From assembly GCA_002167215.1 (NCBI GenBank), contig NHDS01000027.1:3331-36204 (forward strand): a stretch of 32,874 nucleotides of DNA, in the 5' to 3' direction. The position numbers and the translations under genes are program-made. Position 1 is the first letter of the stretch; each line of letters opens with the position of its first letter. The notes under the pieces were generated by a model. That model saw only the letters and a list, made by a program, of their open reading frames with translations, was not told the DNA's origin and did not search any database. Origin of the DNA: Pelagibacteraceae bacterium TMED65. Lineage in GTDB: Bacteria > Pseudomonadota > Alphaproteobacteria > TMED127. This document shows, in pieces, positions 31,549 through 32,874 of the stretch.

Positions 31549-32874
31549 TTCAATCTTTGTTCAAGTAAATTAATGGTTTTTTTTATTCCATACAGTTTGA
31601 TAAAAGAACCTAATCTCGGTCCTTGATCTTGTCCTAGCACTACCTGATAAAAAGCAGAAAACCAATCTCTTAGATTCTCAAACTTAAGATCCATTCCAAT
31701 TTTATATATTTTTGTTTGAATGTCTTCAGATTCACAATCTTCGTCAATGTTTCGTAATTCTTCAATTATTTTTTTAAAACCAACGGTTTCTAATTCATTT
31801 GGTTTTCTATATTTTTTATTTGGCAATACAAATTTATTATAATATTCCACGCCATAGTTTAATAATTCCTGAATCATTGGAAAGTCATCTCTTTTTATAT
31901 TATTGTAATAATTTTCTATAAATCCCCAAAGTATTTCCGACGACTCGGCATTGCAAACATTAGCTAAGTTTAAAATCATATTAAATGAAAAATTTTCTAA
32001 GAATTTAAATTCATTGTCTTTTTTCAAAAACCAAATTGGGTTTTGCAGTTTTTCTTCATTGTTTTGTATTTCATAATCTTTCCTTAACCTCAAATAATCA
32101 TCAGTCATTTTAGGAATAATATCAAAGTAAAGTTTTTTAGCTCTAGTTGGATTTTGAAACATAAATAACTCTAGACTTTCCTGTGGAGAGAATTTTAACC
32201 AGTCGTCAACTGTTATTCCGTTTCCTACTGACTTTGATATTTTTTCTCCCTTTTCATCTAAAAACAATTCATAAGTGAAATTGTTAGGTGGTTTACTACC
32301 TATTATACGATTAATTTTACTGGACAAAACGAATGATTCTATAAGATCCTTACCGTTCATTTCATAATCTACATTTAAAACTTTCCATCTCATAGCCCAG
32401 TCAACTTTCCATTGTAATTTACACTCTCCGTTAAAGATAGATGAAGATTCGTTTTTACATGTTAGGGGGTTGAAAAATTCAATTTTTTTATTCTTTTTGT
32501 CTAAATTTTCAATCTTTACCTGTAAAACCTTACCAGTTGTTTTACATATTGGTAAGAAGGGTGAATATGTTTTTTTTCTTTCATTACCTAAAGTAGGTAA
32601 CATAACGTTGAGTATCTTTTCATAGTTGTCAAAAATAGATTCCAATCCAGAATTGAAGTCTCCGGCTTTGTAATGTTTAGTTGAAGATTTAAATTCAAAA
32701 TTAAAGCTAAACTTCTCAAGAAAATCAATTAATTTTTGATTGTTGTGTTCAGCAAAACTTGAATATATTTCAAACGGGTCTGGTATTGATGATAGTGGTT
32801 TTTCTAGGTGCTCATTGATTAGTTGCTGATTAGGGATATTTAATGGAACTTTTCTTAATCCATCCATGTCATCA
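31545..32874 (-). CDS. lysS: Lysyl-tRNA synthetase, class I (5' end outside window)
   Basis: Class I (archaeal-type) LysRS. The reading frame is open to the window edge; the ATG at 32867 is only an internal Met of the conserved DDMDGLRKVP segment, so the HIGH-containing N-terminus is outside. Visible: KHYKAGDFN, LQWKVDWAMRWKVLNVDYEM, the KMSKS-type loop EKISKSVGNGITVDDWL near residue 210 of the visible part, and the helical C-terminus ending FYQVVLGQDQGPRLGSFIKL. Many alphaproteobacteria use this class in place of class II LysS. It is the first visible gene of the minus-strand run down to rpmB. Confidence 0.95.
   Translation of the reverse strand, partial: DDMDGLRKVPLNIPNQQLINEHLEKPLSSIPDPFEIYSSFAEHNNQKLIDFLEKFSFNFEFKSSTKHYKAGDFNSGLESIFDNYEKILNVMLPTLGNERKKTYSPFLPICKTTGKVLQVKIENLDKKNKKIEFFNPLTCKNESSSIFNGECKLQWKVDWAMRWKVLNVDYEMNGKDLIESFVLSSKINRIIGSKPPNNFTYELFLDEKGEKISKSVGNGITVDDWLKFSPQESLELFMFQNPTRAKKLYFDIIPKMTDDYLRLRKDYEIQNNEEKLQNPIWFLKKDNEFKFLENFSFNMILNLANVCNAESSEILWGFIENYYNNIKRDDFPMIQELLNYGVEYYNKFVLPNKKYRKPNELETVGFKKIIEELRNIDEDCESEDIQTKIYKIGMDLKFENLRDWFSAFYQVVLGQDQGPRLGSFIKLYGIKKTINLLEQRLN

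Noticed and set aside
32774..32874. ATG at 32867 as the real start of lysS
   Set aside because: It is the internal Met of the conserved DDMDGLRKVP segment; the frame stays open to the edge and the HIGH region is missing, so the gene begins outside the window.
1..32874. tRNA, rRNA, CRISPR arrays, riboswitches, insertion sequences
   Set aside because: I looked in the gaps on both strands and saw none; the gaps are at most about 90 bases and no repeat-spacer or cloverleaf pattern was apparent. In particular, no cobalamin riboswitch is visible before the mutase gene.

Overview
The window looks like a piece of a small, strongly AT-rich, streamlined alphaproteobacterial chromosome, probably a free-living marine lineage. 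The genes are core housekeeping genes packed end to end. Several neighbourhoods are classic alphaproteobacterial arrangements: lysC divergent from ubiG, grxC with a Nit-type amidase, argJ-mutT beside secA, xerD divergent from aroK-aroB-corC, bolA divergent from J-domain-cobS-cobT with rpmB facing them, and lysS-DUF952-pyrD-HAD. I cannot name the genus; a SAR11-like, HIMB59/AEGEAN-169-like or related group is a guess from composition and gene order. I see no tRNA, rRNA, CRISPR array, insertion sequence or prophage. No gene-free stretch exceeds about 90 bases.

Layout. Bases 1-7091 (minus strand) form one run transcribed lysC > nitronate-monooxygenase-like > rodZ > ispG > hisS > glutamyl-tRNA-reductase remnant > prfA (cut by the window edge). 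Bases 7146-11411 hold ubiG (+), the nit/grxC pair (-), an NDUFAF5/BioC-like methyltransferase (+) and argJ-mutT (-). secA (+) follows, then accA, a malyl-CoA lyase, xerD, a large exported helical protein and a 44-residue membrane protein (all -). Bases 18815-22221 (+) are aroK-aroB-corC-like-CBS protein. bolA (-) then faces a J-domain/cobS/cobT run (+). The final run (-) is lysS (partial) > DUF952 > pyrD > HAD phosphatase > methylmalonyl-CoA mutase > meaB > rpmB.

How the genes fit together. Methylmalonyl-CoA mutase with its GTPase chaperone MeaB, and a malyl/beta-methylmalyl-CoA lyase, point to propionyl-CoA and glyoxylate metabolism that depends on vitamin B12. CobS/CobT may belong to cobalt chelation, although no cobN is present here. 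Other genes cover lysine, arginine, aromatic amino acid, isoprenoid, ubiquinone, pyrimidine and fatty acid synthesis, protein export and translation.

Most notable. (1) Three genes (a CBS protein, cobT and the HAD phosphatase) are each broken at a run of 11-12 A, and in each case removing exactly one A restores a family-consistent protein. This is either a systematic homopolymer error or genuine slippage-dependent expression. (2) MeaB carries an N-terminal XRE-type helix-turn-helix, with an inverted repeat just before its start codon. (3) A truncated glutamyl-tRNA reductase relic sits directly before prfA, echoing the hemA-prfA operon of gammaproteobacteria. (4) An overlooked 44-residue membrane protein overlaps the start of a 550-residue exported protein upstream of xerD.
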